A DNA stretch of 64,000 nt from Geobacteraceae bacterium (GTDB lineage Bacteria; Desulfobacterota; Desulfuromonadia; Geobacterales; Pseudopelobacteraceae): contig JAAXTM010000002.1 of NCBI GenBank assembly GCA_013336525.1, forward strand, positions 62,001-126,000, read 5' to 3'. The notes under the pieces were generated by a model. The model was not told the DNA's origin, made no database searches, and was given only the letters and a program-made list of their open reading frames with translations. Shown here one piece after another: positions 37,422-47,158 of this stretch. Positions within the stretch are counted from its first letter, which is position 1; the number at the start of each line of letters is the position of its first letter. Made by a program: the position numbers and the translations under genes.

Positions 37422-37474
37422 CCCAGATAGATCAAGGCCGCACCAGAACCGGATGCGGCCTTGATCTATCTGGG
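37422..37474 (-). terminator. Long 21-base-stem hairpin, probable terminator of the flavocytochrome unit
   Basis: A perfect 21-base inverted repeat with an 11-base loop lies 36 bases past the flavocytochrome stop; on the minus strand it is followed by GAGTTTTAG, a weak T tract. The stem is unusually long for a bacterial terminator. Confidence 0.65.
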
Positions 37475-37509
37475 CCAGACATAAGTCACTACCATGCGAC
37501 TCCTGATTA

Positions 37510-39294
37510 TTATTTTACCGACTTTGGCTTCGCCAGCTCTGCCGCATTGCTCCCCGCTATACGTCCAAATGTGATCGTCTCGGAGATGGAGTTGCCACCC
37601 AGACGGTTGGCGCCATGTACCCCGCCTGTCACCTCACCAGCGGCGAAGAAGCCGGCGATATGCTTGCTGTCATTGGCCATAACCTGAGCGTTTGTATTGA
37701 TCTTCAGCCCCCCCATCGTGTAGTGGACTCCCGGCTTGACCTCAATTGCGTAGTACTTGGCGGTCCGCAGGGCACGTGGCAGGTCAGGGCGCTTGAATTC
37801 GGCATCATTCTTCGCATCTACAGCCTTGTTATAAGTATCGATTGTTGCCTCAAGCGTCTCGACCGGCATCTTCAGTACATCAGCCAGATCCTTGACAGTG
37901 CCCCCTTCCTTTACCAGATCCAGGTGGAAGTAACCGTCGATCTGCTTCAGGCTCTTGCGAATCCCTTCGTCAAAAATCATATAGGCTGACTTGCCGGTCT
38001 GGCTCAGGATAGCCTCGGATGCTTTGTCGCGTGTGGTCAGTTCATTTACAAACCGCTTGCCTTCGTGATTGACCAGAATCGCACCGTTGCCCCGCACCGC
38101 TTCAGTGATCAGAATTCGGCTGCCAGCCGCAACAGTTGGGTGAATCTGGATTTCCTTCATGTCCTTCAGTTCGCCACCTGCCTTGGCTCCCAAATCCAAA
38201 CCGTCACCTGTTGCGCCAGGCTGGTTGGATGTGGCCATTCCTTTAAATTCGGGGCGATAGTAGGCCACTTTCTCCGGGTTTGCCGAGAAACCGCCGGCGG
38301 TAAGAACCACCGCTTTTGCCTTTATGATATACAGGCCGCGATGAAGGCCATTAACCTCTACACCGGTTACGCCACCTTTACTGTCCTCAATAATCCTGAC
38401 TACCGGGCTATTGACTCTTATATCAATCTTCCGGTCAGCTGCGTTCTTGCGGAGCACACTCACAATATGTGCCCCCACGGCATCGCCGCCGGTAGGGCGA
38501 TGAGTGCGGTAAACGCTGGCCCCGGCCATGCGCCCAACGTCACTGATATCAGCCCCGAGAGAGGTCAGCCAGGCAACCGAACCGGCGGAGTTCTGCGCGA
38601 GAATCCGGACCAGTGCCGGATCATTCGTGTTTTTACCCCCCTTCATGGTGTCGTCATACATCAGCTCCACCGAATCCTTAATCCCTTTTGCACTCTGAAA
38701 GGTCGTCTCTGCGGCGTTCATGCCGCCAGCTGCCAGCATGCTGTTACCGCCGGTAATCGGCTGTTTTTCCAACAGGACAACCCTTGCGCCGGCGTCATGG
38801 GCGGTAATGGCAGCGGTCATACCCGCCGCACCTGCGCCGATAACCACCACGTCAGTTGTCTCAACCTGTTTTTTGGCACTCTTTTTTGCTTTCAGTGGAA
38901 CAACCGGCGCAACGACTCCTGCCGCTGCGCCGGGGATAGGCATAGTGTAGGAATGGCACTTGAGACAGTAGGCCTGTGAGGAATTATGGCCACTATGGCA
39001 AGCCGTACAGTTGATCTGTCCCAGATGTGATTTGTGGGGATTGATATGTCCCTTTGCCTTGGCAGAAACGGCGTCAAGGGAGCCGTGACAGCCGATGCAG
39101 CTCAGGTTGACCCCTTTTTCGCTGTCATCCACGATAATCTTCTTGGAGGTGCCGTGACATTCGGCACAACTAATCTGCTTGGCTTTGTGCAGTTCAGCCA
39201 GTACAGCAGTTTCTCCAGCAGCCAGACCTCTGGGGCTCGGCAGCAGCAGGGCAATCAACCCCATCAGCATTACGATCCGTCCAAATTGTTTCAT
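37510..39294 (-). CDS. Four-haem flavocytochrome c fumarate reductase
   Basis: 594 residues from the ATG at 39294 (GGAG upstream). Signal peptide (1-26), four CxxCH haem sites (Cys43, 66, 96, 110), then an FAD domain with VIGAGAAGMTAA and the fumarate-reductase active-site segments QIHPT, HYTMGGLKI and GANRLGGNSI. This is the soluble periplasmic type known from Shewanella; related family members reduce urocanate or other enoates. It lies 120 bases after a Dcu-type transporter, supporting fumarate as substrate. A TTGACA/TACTCT pair (39400-39373) could give it its own promoter. Confidence 0.93.
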   Translation of the reverse strand: MKQFGRIVMLMGLIALLLPSPRGLAAGETAVLAELHKAKQISCAECHGTSKKIIVDDSEKGVNLSCIGCHGSLDAVSAKAKGHINPHKSHLGQINCTACHSGHNSSQAYCLKCHSYTMPIPGAAAGVVAPVVPLKAKKSAKKQVETTDVVVIGAGAAGMTAAITAHDAGARVVLLEKQPITGGNSMLAAGGMNAAETTFQSAKGIKDSVELMYDDTMKGGKNTNDPALVRILAQNSAGSVAWLTSLGADISDVGRMAGASVYRTHRPTGGDAVGAHIVSVLRKNAADRKIDIRVNSPVVRIIEDSKGGVTGVEVNGLHRGLYIIKAKAVVLTAGGFSANPEKVAYYRPEFKGMATSNQPGATGDGLDLGAKAGGELKDMKEIQIHPTVAAGSRILITEAVRGNGAILVNHEGKRFVNELTTRDKASEAILSQTGKSAYMIFDEGIRKSLKQIDGYFHLDLVKEGGTVKDLADVLKMPVETLEATIDTYNKAVDAKNDAEFKRPDLPRALRTAKYYAIEVKPGVHYTMGGLKINTNAQVMANDSKHIAGFFAAGEVTGGVHGANRLGGNSISETITFGRIAGSNAAELAKPKSVK

Positions 39295-39414
39295 AACCTT
39301 ACTCCTCTTTGTCCCTGTGAGATGAAGGCGACCAGCCATGACTGGCGGACCCACTCAATGTATGTTTGCTAAAGAGTATCGCTTGTTTTTTCAATGTCAA
39401 CTGGAGAGCCTGAT

Positions 39415-40743
39415 TTAGAACATCATTCTCGAAATTGCATAAGCAACTACTGTGGAGGTGCCGACGCCGATAAAACCGGGAACCATGAAGCTGTGGTTCA
39501 GCAGGTACTTGCCAATGCGGGTGGTACCGGTGCGGTCCATATTGATGGCAGCCAGATCACTGGGGTAAAAAGCGAAGAAAAAATAGGCGTAGCTGGCCGG
39601 CATCAGCCCGAGCAGCAGCGGAATCGGCAGACCGAGCGCCAGCCCCAGGGGGAGCGTTATGGCAAGGGTGGCGGCCTGACTCTTGACAAAAGCGGAGATA
39701 CAGAAGGTAGCGATGGCAAAGGTCCAGGGGGCCATTTTTACCATGATGCCGATGTTGTCTACCAGAAATTTCTTGTTGGCAGTGATGAAGGTATCACTCA
39801 TCCAGGCTATACCGAAGATGGAGACGACCGCGATCATCCCGGCGATGAAAACGCTGGAGTGAGCGATGTCCTTGGCTTTGACGTTGGCCGAAAACATGAT
39901 GAAAGAGCCGAAGCCGAGCATGACGAACTGGACCACCGTGGTCATTGCAATCGGTTTCTTATCTGCTGCCAGTGGCAGTAATTCGGGGAAACTGGCCAGC
40001 AGAATAATCGAACCGACGCCGGCAAAGAAAAGTACAACTGAAATCTTGGCGGAAGAAGAGATTTTTTTGTCCAGAGTGGTGACATCCGCATCCACCGCTT
40101 TTTTGAAATCAGGATCCTTCAGTCGTTCTTGATACTCCGGATCGTTATGCAGGTCTTTACCCCGGTTGAAGCTCCAGGCGGCGGCTGCCAGAACACCAAT
40201 AACGCCGGCTGGCATGGTGACCATGATAATGTCGATCAGCGTCACCGGATATCCGGCCTTGGCGGCAAAGCCGAGGAAGAAGGTCACGGCCGCAGCAACA
40301 GGACTGGCGGTGATTCCCATCTGCGAGGCGACACTGGAAATAGCCATGGGGCGTTCAGGGCGGATCCCGGTTTTAAGTGCTACATCGGAGATAACCGGCA
40401 GCAGTGCATAAACAGCATGGCCAGTACCACAACAGACCGTCAGAAAAAAGGTGGAGAGCGGTGCAAGTATTGTCACGTATTTGGGGTGAGCGCGCAGCAT
40501 TTTTTCCGTCAGCTGCACTAGATAGTCAAGGCCACCAGCCACCTGCAGCGTGGCTGACGCGGTAACCACCGCCAGGATGATCAGCATGACGGCAATCGGC
40601 GGGTCGGAAGGCGAGCTACGGAAGCCCAAGGTCAGAAGCGAAACTCCCAAGCCGCCGATCAGGCCGAGTGCAACACCTCCTCTGCGGATACCGATTAGAA
40701 CGGCTCCCAGTACGAGTACGAATTGAATCCAGAACATTGCCAT
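39415..40743 (-). CDS. Anaerobic C4-dicarboxylate transporter (DcuA/DcuB family)
   Basis: 443 residues from the ATG at 40743 (GGAGG upstream), with about ten transmembrane helices. Family segments: TLQVAGGLDYLV, CCGTGHAVYALLPVI and SSVASQMGITASPVAAAV. It exchanges fumarate for succinate or imports C4-dicarboxylates. Together with the downstream flavocytochrome it forms a fumarate respiration module, and the sigma-54 elements in front of it link it to the response regulator upstream. Confidence 0.92.
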   Translation of the reverse strand: MAMFWIQFVLVLGAVLIGIRRGGVALGLIGGLGVSLLTLGFRSSPSDPPIAVMLIILAVVTASATLQVAGGLDYLVQLTEKMLRAHPKYVTILAPLSTFFLTVCCGTGHAVYALLPVISDVALKTGIRPERPMAISSVASQMGITASPVAAAVTFFLGFAAKAGYPVTLIDIIMVTMPAGVIGVLAAAAWSFNRGKDLHNDPEYQERLKDPDFKKAVDADVTTLDKKISSSAKISVVLFFAGVGSIILLASFPELLPLAADKKPIAMTTVVQFVMLGFGSFIMFSANVKAKDIAHSSVFIAGMIAVVSIFGIAWMSDTFITANKKFLVDNIGIMVKMAPWTFAIATFCISAFVKSQAATLAITLPLGLALGLPIPLLLGLMPASYAYFFFAFYPSDLAAINMDRTGTTRIGKYLLNHSFMVPGFIGVGTSTVVAYAISRMMF

Positions 40744-40815
40744 GATAGTCCTCCACGATGAGGGTTGGGATGTGCGGAACCGCAAAGTCACCGCACTGAT
40801 TCTGTCTATATAGAG

Positions 40816-40831
40816 AGCATGGACAATGCCA
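40816..40831 (-). promoter_or_regulatory. Sigma-54 (-24/-12) promoter of the Dcu transporter
   Basis: On the minus strand TGGCATTGTCCATGCT has GG and GC separated by exactly ten bases, as sigma-54 promoters need. It lies 73 bases before the transporter ATG, facing it. Confidence 0.7.
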
Positions 40832-40908
40832 AATACGGATTATCTTATAACTGGCTTAAATCGCTGAAAAAAATGGCGGGTGCAGGCTGTGCGGGGGGAG
40901 GCTTTCCC

Positions 40909-41013
40909 ATAACCGGAGGTTATGAAAAAGCAGCTTATGGGACGATAACTGTAATGATATCGAATTGATAGATATGAATATAACCGTAGATTATCGTTAT
41001 AACCTGAGGTTAT
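40909..41013. promoter_or_regulatory. Three enhancer-like palindromes ATAACC-N3-GGTTAT
   Basis: Sites at 40909-40923 (exact), 40980-40994 (one mismatch in the right arm) and 40999-41013 (exact) lie about 80-180 bases upstream of the -24 element, the usual range for sigma-54 activators. They probably bind the response regulator encoded immediately upstream; that link is an inference from position. Confidence 0.7.
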
Positions 41014-41071
41014 GAGGGTTTGTTCTCTTGCGTCAGGTATGCACGCCTGACTTTGGCAGTTGCCTCATTTG

Positions 41072-42487
41072 TTACTCCTTCAGCATCTTCAAACGTTTGG
41101 AGAGCGCCGGTTGCGAGATACCCAGCAGTCGAGCGGCCAGTGTCTGATTGCCGCTGGCACGGTTAATCGCCTCCATCACCAGAAAAGCGGCTGCGTCACT
41201 AAAAGTTGGGAGTTCCTCGAAGCCGGAAAAAGGATTATGACGTGAGCTGTCGGCTCCGCTTGCCACGCATTCGGATTGCAGTCGTTCAACCGACTTTATG
41301 AAGGTGTCCATCGAAAGCATCCGGTCTCGATGTACGCTGACCGCATCGTAGACCATAGCCTTCAACTCACGAACATTGCCAGGAAAACAGTAGGTCGCCA
41401 AATATTGAGCAAGCCCCTTGGGCGGAGTCGGTTTCTTCTTGCCTAGCGCCAGCGCCGCTTCTTCAAGAAAATGATCAAGCAGCAGCGGTATATCCCCACG
41501 CCGATCACGCAGCGAAGGGAGGTGCACCTGATGAGTACGCAAGCGGTAGTAAAGGTCGCGCCGGAACACCCCGCCCCGTTCTTTCTCCGCCAGGTTCTGA
41601 TGGGTAGCAACGATTATCCGCGCCTTGAGGCGCTTCGGCAGGTCACTCCCAAGCGGAAAATACTCCCCTTCCTGGAGTAGACGCAGCAGCTTGACCTGAG
41701 AGGGGATACTGAGATCGCCAATCTCGTCCAGAAAGAGCGTGCCGTCAGCAGCCTCCTCCACCATCCCCCGCCGGATCTGTTCGGCACCTGTGAAGGCCCC
41801 ACGCACATGGCCGAATAAGGTGTCAGCAAAAACGGTATCGTCAAGTCCAGCCACATTGACCGTCACCAATTTTCCCCGGCAGCCACTCAAACTGTGTGCC
41901 GCCCTGGCTATCAACTCCTTACCGACACCGCTTTCTCCGGTAATCAGCAACGGCTGGGGGCTTTTGGCCACCGCCTCCACATAGGAAAAAATGTCCAGCA
42001 TGGACCGGTCAGCGGTGACAATGGCTGAAAATGCCTCTGGGTGGCGAAGCTCCCTTGAAACGAGGCGGCTCGACATCTCCTGGTACTCCCGTTTCATCTC
42101 CACCATCCTGACCGCCCTGAGCACGGCTCCCACGATTCGATCCTCTTCGTCGGTCTTGATACAGTAATCGAAGGCCCCCAGCTTCATGCAGCGGACTGCT
42201 GTCTCCAGTTGGTTCAGACCGCTGACTACAATAGTGCAGAGATCGGGATGGCGTTCAGCGATCTGTTCCAGTAAATGCTCACCCGACAGGTGCGGCATGG
42301 TAAGGTCAAGCAGTACCAGGCCGACCTGGCCACCATCCAGTATTGCCATGACCTGGCGGCTGTCACTGCAGGTAAGAATGTTGCTGATTCCGACACAGGA
42401 TTCCAGAGTCAGTGCCAGGGAGCCGAGCCAGGCCGGTTCATCATCCACCAGCAGAACAGAGAATGTGGGGTACAGGGTTTCACTCAT
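41072..42487 (-). CDS. Sigma-54-dependent response regulator (NtrC/DctD type)
   Basis: 471 residues from the ATG at 42487, which overlaps the kinase stop (ATGA). Receiver domain with Asp61 (VLLDLTMPHLSG), AAA+ domain with GESGVGKE (Walker A), the sigma-54-binding GAFTGA loop and DEIGD (Walker B), and a C-terminal Fis-type helix-turn-helix (ARLLGISQPALSKRL). It activates sigma-54 RNA polymerase when phosphorylated by its kinase. Likely target: the adjacent Dcu/flavocytochrome module. Confidence 0.95.
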   Translation of the reverse strand: MSETLYPTFSVLLVDDEPAWLGSLALTLESCVGISNILTCSDSRQVMAILDGGQVGLVLLDLTMPHLSGEHLLEQIAERHPDLCTIVVSGLNQLETAVRCMKLGAFDYCIKTDEEDRIVGAVLRAVRMVEMKREYQEMSSRLVSRELRHPEAFSAIVTADRSMLDIFSYVEAVAKSPQPLLITGESGVGKELIARAAHSLSGCRGKLVTVNVAGLDDTVFADTLFGHVRGAFTGAEQIRRGMVEEAADGTLFLDEIGDLSIPSQVKLLRLLQEGEYFPLGSDLPKRLKARIIVATHQNLAEKERGGVFRRDLYYRLRTHQVHLPSLRDRRGDIPLLLDHFLEEAALALGKKKPTPPKGLAQYLATYCFPGNVRELKAMVYDAVSVHRDRMLSMDTFIKSVERLQSECVASGADSSRHNPFSGFEELPTFSDAAAFLVMEAINRASGNQTLAARLLGISQPALSKRLKMLKE

Positions 42488-44235
42488 GTGGCTTGCTCCT
42501 CCTTGCACACCGGCAGAGTCAGTGTAACCACTGTCTCGCTGCCAGGAATTGAATCAAACTCCAATGTACCGCCATGTTCCTTGATAATTCCGGCTGAAAC
42601 AGAGAGCCCGAGGCCGGTCCCCCCCATGTCCCGCTTGGTGGTAAAAAACGGGTCGGTGAGGCGCGCCAGGTGTTCCGGCGAGATACCACTCCCCTCATCA
42701 CGGAGGCGAAATGTTACAGAGTCGCTTCCTGAGTCATAAGCCGTAGTGAGTTGGATACAGCGGGTCGGGTCCGGCAACGCCTGGCAGGCGTTGAGAATCA
42801 GGTTGACCAGCACCTGCTCGATGCGCTGGGCGTTGCCGCGTATGGTGGGAAGATGTGGATCATACTCGGCGCTGAAGCATGCCGTCGCCTTACGGATGGA
42901 TGGCTCCACCAATCGTACAGCCGCCTGTGCCACGACATTCAAATCAACATTCTCGTTGCAGGCACTGTCACCATGCCGGGCAAAGTCCTTCAGATCATCC
43001 ACAATCCGCTTGATGCGTTTACCGGCATCCTGAAGCTTTTCCAGGCTGCGTGGGATTTCTTCCCGCATGCGCGAGTAAGGAAGCCCCCCGCAGGTGAAAT
43101 CGCCGTTCTCGCGATAGTACCGCTCAAGAACCTTCGCTGCGTCAGCATGGAAACGCTTGAGCGTCGGCACTTCCAGCAGAATCAGGCCGGTCGGGTTATT
43201 GATCTCGTGGGCCACACCTGAAACAAGCACCCCGAGAGCGGCCATCTTGTCTGCCTGCAGCAATTGCTGCTGGTTGAGGCGCAATTCCTCCTCTGCATAG
43301 CAACGATCAGCGATCTCGCGGGTCAAGTCCGCGGTGCGTAGAGCCACCTGGCGGTGCAGGGTGCGGGACCAGAGGGCAAATCCGCCCAACAGCAGAACAA
43401 GTGGGCCGACCACTATTGCGCCGTACTTGGCGAGATGTCTCCACGAAACTTCAGGTGGTTCCAGAACCCCAAGCCATTTGTTGTAGATACGCTCATACTG
43501 GCCGGTCTTTTTGAGAATGGCCAGCCCCTCGTTGAAGCGCGAGATCAACTCTGTATTGCCCTTGTCAACGGCATAGCAATAGCGATGGGTGGCGACATTG
43601 CGTACGACCGGCAACAAATTCGTCAACTTCAATTCACGGATGATATACATGCCCGGCACGATGGCAACAATGGCGTAATCTGTTTTTCCCGCAGCAAGCT
43701 GGCGCAGCGCATCAGCCGGCGTATCGGTCAGGGTCAGGCGGCCACTGAAACGGTTACGAACCAGATAATCGTGCATAATGCCGCTACGATGGACCGCCAC
43801 AGACCTCCCCTCCAGTTCGGCCAGAGTGTTGACGTTAGGTGAATCACGGCGGGCAAATACAGCATGGTTGACGACCGTGTGCGGCAGGGAAAAATCTACC
43901 TCTGCAGCCCTCTCTTCGGAGTAGGACATCCCCTGCAGCACGTCAATCTTGCCGGACTGAAGCGCCCCCCTCATCTCAGACCAGGCGCCGAGGCGGAACT
44001 CGACCTTCATCCCCATGACATCGGCAATGGCACGGGTCAGCTCAACGTTGTAGCCGTTTGGTTGGCCGTTTTTATCGATAAATTCATACGGTGGATAGTC
44101 GCGGTCACCACCAACTACTATGACAGTGGCGCTTTTGGGGGGAGACGGTACGGCAGAGACATTTACAGGCAGGAGGAGACACAGGCTAAAAATGAGCAGC
44201 AGCGGCCACACCAACGTTTCTCCACGAACAAACAT
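42484..44235 (-). CDS. Sensor histidine kinase with periplasmic solute-binding domain
   Basis: 583 residues: signal/anchor (1-28), SBP_bac_3 domain (about 38-258), one transmembrane helix (about 272-290), HisKA with phospho-acceptor His343 (VSGVAHEINNPTG), and HATPase with NLILNACQALPD, DEGSGISP and GGTGLGLSV. It autophosphorylates on ligand and passes phosphate to the response regulator encoded next. Ligand type is not evident, though the target genes suggest a C4-dicarboxylate. Start overlaps the nadA stop by one base. Confidence 0.93.
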   Translation of the reverse strand: MFVRGETLVWPLLLIFSLCLLLPVNVSAVPSPPKSATVIVVGGDRDYPPYEFIDKNGQPNGYNVELTRAIADVMGMKVEFRLGAWSEMRGALQSGKIDVLQGMSYSEERAAEVDFSLPHTVVNHAVFARRDSPNVNTLAELEGRSVAVHRSGIMHDYLVRNRFSGRLTLTDTPADALRQLAAGKTDYAIVAIVPGMYIIRELKLTNLLPVVRNVATHRYCYAVDKGNTELISRFNEGLAILKKTGQYERIYNKWLGVLEPPEVSWRHLAKYGAIVVGPLVLLLGGFALWSRTLHRQVALRTADLTREIADRCYAEEELRLNQQQLLQADKMAALGVLVSGVAHEINNPTGLILLEVPTLKRFHADAAKVLERYYRENGDFTCGGLPYSRMREEIPRSLEKLQDAGKRIKRIVDDLKDFARHGDSACNENVDLNVVAQAAVRLVEPSIRKATACFSAEYDPHLPTIRGNAQRIEQVLVNLILNACQALPDPTRCIQLTTAYDSGSDSVTFRLRDEGSGISPEHLARLTDPFFTTKRDMGGTGLGLSVSAGIIKEHGGTLEFDSIPGSETVVTLTLPVCKEEQAT

Positions 44236-45149
44236 CAGTCGCGAGGAATCGCCAACATACGGTCCAAGGCGAGTTTAGCCTTGAGACGGATATCTTCCGG
44301 GACGCTGATAACCGGAGACATGGTCTGGAGTGAAACCAGCACATCTTCAAGCGAAGTAAGCTTCATATTGGGGCAGAATAGCGCCGGTGACGCCAGTATG
44401 AATTCTTTATCCGGGCTATCTAGCCGTAACTTGTAAAGAATACCGGCTTCAGTGCCGACGATGAATTTTGTGGCCGGGCTGGTGCGGCAATAGTCATACA
44501 TGCCGCTGGTGGAGCAGACATGGTCGGCAAGACATGAGACCTCCGGTGCGCTTTCCGGATGGCAGATAAAGAGCGCTTCGGGGTGATCTGCTTTCTTTTG
44601 CAGTACTGCCGCCGCAGTCATCCGCTCGTGGGTGGGACAGAACCCCTCCCAAAAGATGAACTTTTTCTCCGGGACAAATTGAGCAACCCAGCGCCCGAGG
44701 TTGCGGTCCGGGACAAAGATTACTTCATTCTCCCGGAGTGATTGAACAACCTTGATCGCATTGGCCGATGTGCAGCAGATATCGGAGTGAGCTTTGACTT
44801 CGGCGGTTGAGTTGACATACGTCACAACCGGCACTCCGGGGTGTTTGGCGCGAAGCGTTTCCAACCCTTCTGCTGTAACCATATCTGCCATCGGGCAACC
44901 GGCATCGAGGCGGGGAAGCAGCACCTTCTTGCCGGGCGAAAGAATCGCAGCCGACTCGGCCATAAAGTGTACGCCGCAGAAAACGATGACATCGGCATCG
45001 GTTTTGGAAGCTTCAATGGATAAAGCCAAAGAATCTCCCGTTATGTCGGCGATTTCCTGCACCTCATCACGCATGTAGTTATGAGCCAGCAAGACTGCGT
45101 TGCGCTCTTTGAGAAGCTCTTTTATCTGCTGTTTAATAGCGTCACTCAT
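44235..45149 (-). CDS. nadA: Quinolinate synthase
   Basis: 304 residues. [4Fe-4S] enzyme condensing iminoaspartate and dihydroxyacetone phosphate in NAD synthesis. Characteristic segments: [45 protein letters not shown] and a late FCPNMK cysteine. It is upstream of the two-component genes and overlaps the kinase start by one base (TGATG), an odd pairing of NAD synthesis and respiratory control. Confidence 0.95.
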   Translation of the reverse strand: MSDAIKQQIKELLKERNAVLLAHNYMRDEVQEIADITGDSLALSIEASKTDADVIVFCGVHFMAESAAILSPGKKVLLPRLDAGCPMADMVTAEGLETLRAKHPGVPVVTYVNSTAEVKAHSDICCTSANAIKVVQSLRENEVIFVPDRNLGRWVAQFVPEKKFIFWEGFCPTHERMTAAAVLQKKADHPEALFICHPESAPEVSCLADHVCSTSGMYDYCRTSPATKFIVGTEAGILYKLRLDSPDKEFILASPALFCPNMKLTSLEDVLVSLQTMSPVISVPEDIRLKAKLALDRMLAIPRD

Positions 45150-45200
45150 GCATTCAGCTCCCGCTTAATAGAGTTCAAATCTTCTTGAATGTTTTTTGTC

Positions 45201-45887
45201 TTAGTTGTTGCCGCTTTGCTGTGCCTTCAGCTTTTCCGTGGGGCTGATTTCCAGCTGAACACGCCTGTTCAGGGCGCGATTTGCATCGGTATCGTTGCTG
45301 ACGGCCGGGTTGCTGGAGCCGTATCCGACGGCAGTCAACCGTGAAGAGGGCACCCCATTGGAAGCTAGGAAATCACGGACATGACTGGCACGCCGTTCGC
45401 TCAAAGGCTGATTGACAGCGGCAGAACCGGTTGAATCAGTATGCCCCTGAACAATGATGTTGGTTTCGGAGGCTTTAAGCGTTGCTGCCGCTTTGCTCAG
45501 AGAATCTTTTGCAGCCGGTTTCAGCATGTCTTTACCTGTGTCAAACAGAATCCCGGAGGGGAGCGCAACATACACTTTGTCTCCATCCCGCACGACTTCC
45601 GCATCAGGCAGGTTCTTTTTCAAGGCAGCTGCCTGACGATCCATGTAGTTTCCGATCCCGCCACCCACTACCGCTCCAGTCAGTCCGCCAATGGCGGCGT
45701 TACGTCCGCGATGTGACTTACCACCGACCAATGCGCCAACGCCCGCACCCAGTGCAGCTCCGCCGAGCGATCCAATTGCCGTATTCTTGAATTCGTAACT
45801 GCCATCAGGGTTTGTCGCACAACCACTTGCCAAAATGGCAACCGCTAACGAACCCGCTATAAATGTTGCAATGCTTTTCATATTCAT
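45201..45887 (-). CDS. OmpA-family lipoprotein with glycine-zipper
   Basis: 228 residues from the ATG at 45887 (GGGGAATAG upstream). Lipoprotein signal with Cys in ASGCATN, a glycine-rich zipper segment (about 35-80), and a C-terminal OmpA peptidoglycan-binding domain (VQGHTDSTGS, LSERRASHVRDFL, NRRVQLEI). Likely anchors the outer membrane to the cell wall. Single gene. Confidence 0.92.
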   Translation of the reverse strand: MNMKSIATFIAGSLAVAILASGCATNPDGSYEFKNTAIGSLGGAALGAGVGALVGGKSHRGRNAAIGGLTGAVVGGGIGNYMDRQAAALKKNLPDAEVVRDGDKVYVALPSGILFDTGKDMLKPAAKDSLSKAAATLKASETNIIVQGHTDSTGSAAVNQPLSERRASHVRDFLASNGVPSSRLTAVGYGSSNPAVSNDTDANRALNRRVQLEISPTEKLKAQQSGNN

Positions 45888-46092
45888 GTCTATTCCCCTT
45901 TTTTGCGCAATATCCAACCAGAAGGTGGCCGGCACACTACCTGAAAGTCATAAAAAATACAAGAAGTGACAGCTCGATATACGGCAGTTAAAGTAGTGAA
46001 GCAGTGCTTCTAAAATTCATCTTGACAGGAACAATGCATCAACTCTAGTTTGCAATCATTATGAGTGCTGCAGTCAAAACTCCAAAGGAGTC

Positions 46093-47091
46093 ATGAATAT
46101 GAAAAGTAACGCCAAAATCGTTGTTCTGGATGGCTATACCATTAATCCCGGCGACAACCCATGGGATCGTCTTGAGGTCCTGGGCGACTGCACTATTTAC
46201 GATCGCACCTCACCAGAGCTGAAACTGGAGCGCGCCAGTGACGCGGAAGTTCTTCTGCTCAGCAAGGTCAAGCTGGATGCCGCCACCCTGAATGCCCTGC
46301 CGAAACTCAAATATATTTCGATGCTGGCCACTGGGTACAATAATGTCGATGTCGCGGCTGCCGGTGCGCTCGGCATTCCGGTGTCAAACGTCCCGGCATA
46401 TTCCACCGAATCGGTGGCCCAGACAACCTTTGCACTACTGCTGGAACTGGCTATGAACGTCGGAGTGCACGATGCCGCCGTAAAAGCGGGCGAATGGGTG
46501 CGCTGTCCTGACCACGCCTTCTGGAAAACACCGATCATCGAACTGGACGGGCTGACAATCGGGATAGTCGGCTACGGTGTCATCGGTAAGGCGGTGGCCC
46601 GTATCGCTGCGGCATTCGGCATGAAGGTAATTGCCTATGCCCCACGGATTCCCCAGGACCCCGGCCCGGTCCAGGTCAGCTTCGTCTCACTGGAGGAGCT
46701 GTTTGCATCTGCCGATGTGGTGACCCTCAACTGCCCACAGACCCCGGAGAATGCCGAGTTTGTAAACTCAAGCCTGCTGGGACTCATGAAACCGAGTGCA
46801 TTTCTGATTAATGTAGCACGGGGAGGGCTAGTGAACGAGGCTGATCTTGCCAGCGCATTGCACACAGGGCAGATTGCCGGTGCCGGCCTGGATGTGGTCG
46901 CCCATGAACCTATGCTGGCCGATAATCCTTTATTGTCCGCACCCAATTGTATCTTTACACCGCACATTGCCTGGGCGTCGCTGGCCGCTCGTCGGCGGCT
47001 GGTGGGTATCGTAGCCGCAAATGTGGCTTCTTATCTGGACGGTTCTCCGATTAACGTGGTAAATGGCCAATACTTGGGTTCATCAAGCTGA
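46093..47091 (+). CDS. D-2-hydroxyacid dehydrogenase
   Basis: 332 residues, ribosome site GGAG two bases-plus upstream of ATG. NAD-binding GYGVIGKAVARI, then NVARGGLVNEADL with the substrate arginine, and the catalytic His in FTPHIAWAS. Glycerate/hydroxypyruvate reductase type is most likely; lactate dehydrogenase or phosphonate dehydrogenase are possible. A tRNA gene follows. Confidence 0.9.
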   Translation: MNMKSNAKIVVLDGYTINPGDNPWDRLEVLGDCTIYDRTSPELKLERASDAEVLLLSKVKLDAATLNALPKLKYISMLATGYNNVDVAAAGALGIPVSNVPAYSTESVAQTTFALLLELAMNVGVHDAAVKAGEWVRCPDHAFWKTPIIELDGLTIGIVGYGVIGKAVARIAAAFGMKVIAYAPRIPQDPGPVQVSFVSLEELFASADVVTLNCPQTPENAEFVNSSLLGLMKPSAFLINVARGGLVNEADLASALHTGQIAGAGLDVVAHEPMLADNPLLSAPNCIFTPHIAWASLAARRRLVGIVAANVASYLDGSPINVVNGQYLGSSS

Positions 47092-47119
47092 TTTTGTCTT
47101 AATAACGGGGCCTTTCCTA

Positions 47120-47148
47120 TTGACAAAATCCCACGGAAGCGCTAGAAA
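47120..47148 (+). promoter_or_regulatory. Promoter of tRNA-Pro
   Basis: TTGACA (47120-47125) and TAGAAA (47143-47148) with 17-base spacing, ending 10 bases before the tRNA 5' end. Confidence 0.7.
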
Positions 47149-47158
47149 AAAACCTCTT

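Noticed and set aside
41032-41051. GTCAGG/CCTGAC hairpin after the response regulator gene
   Set aside because: Six-base stem with no T tract on the minus strand; not enough for a terminator call.
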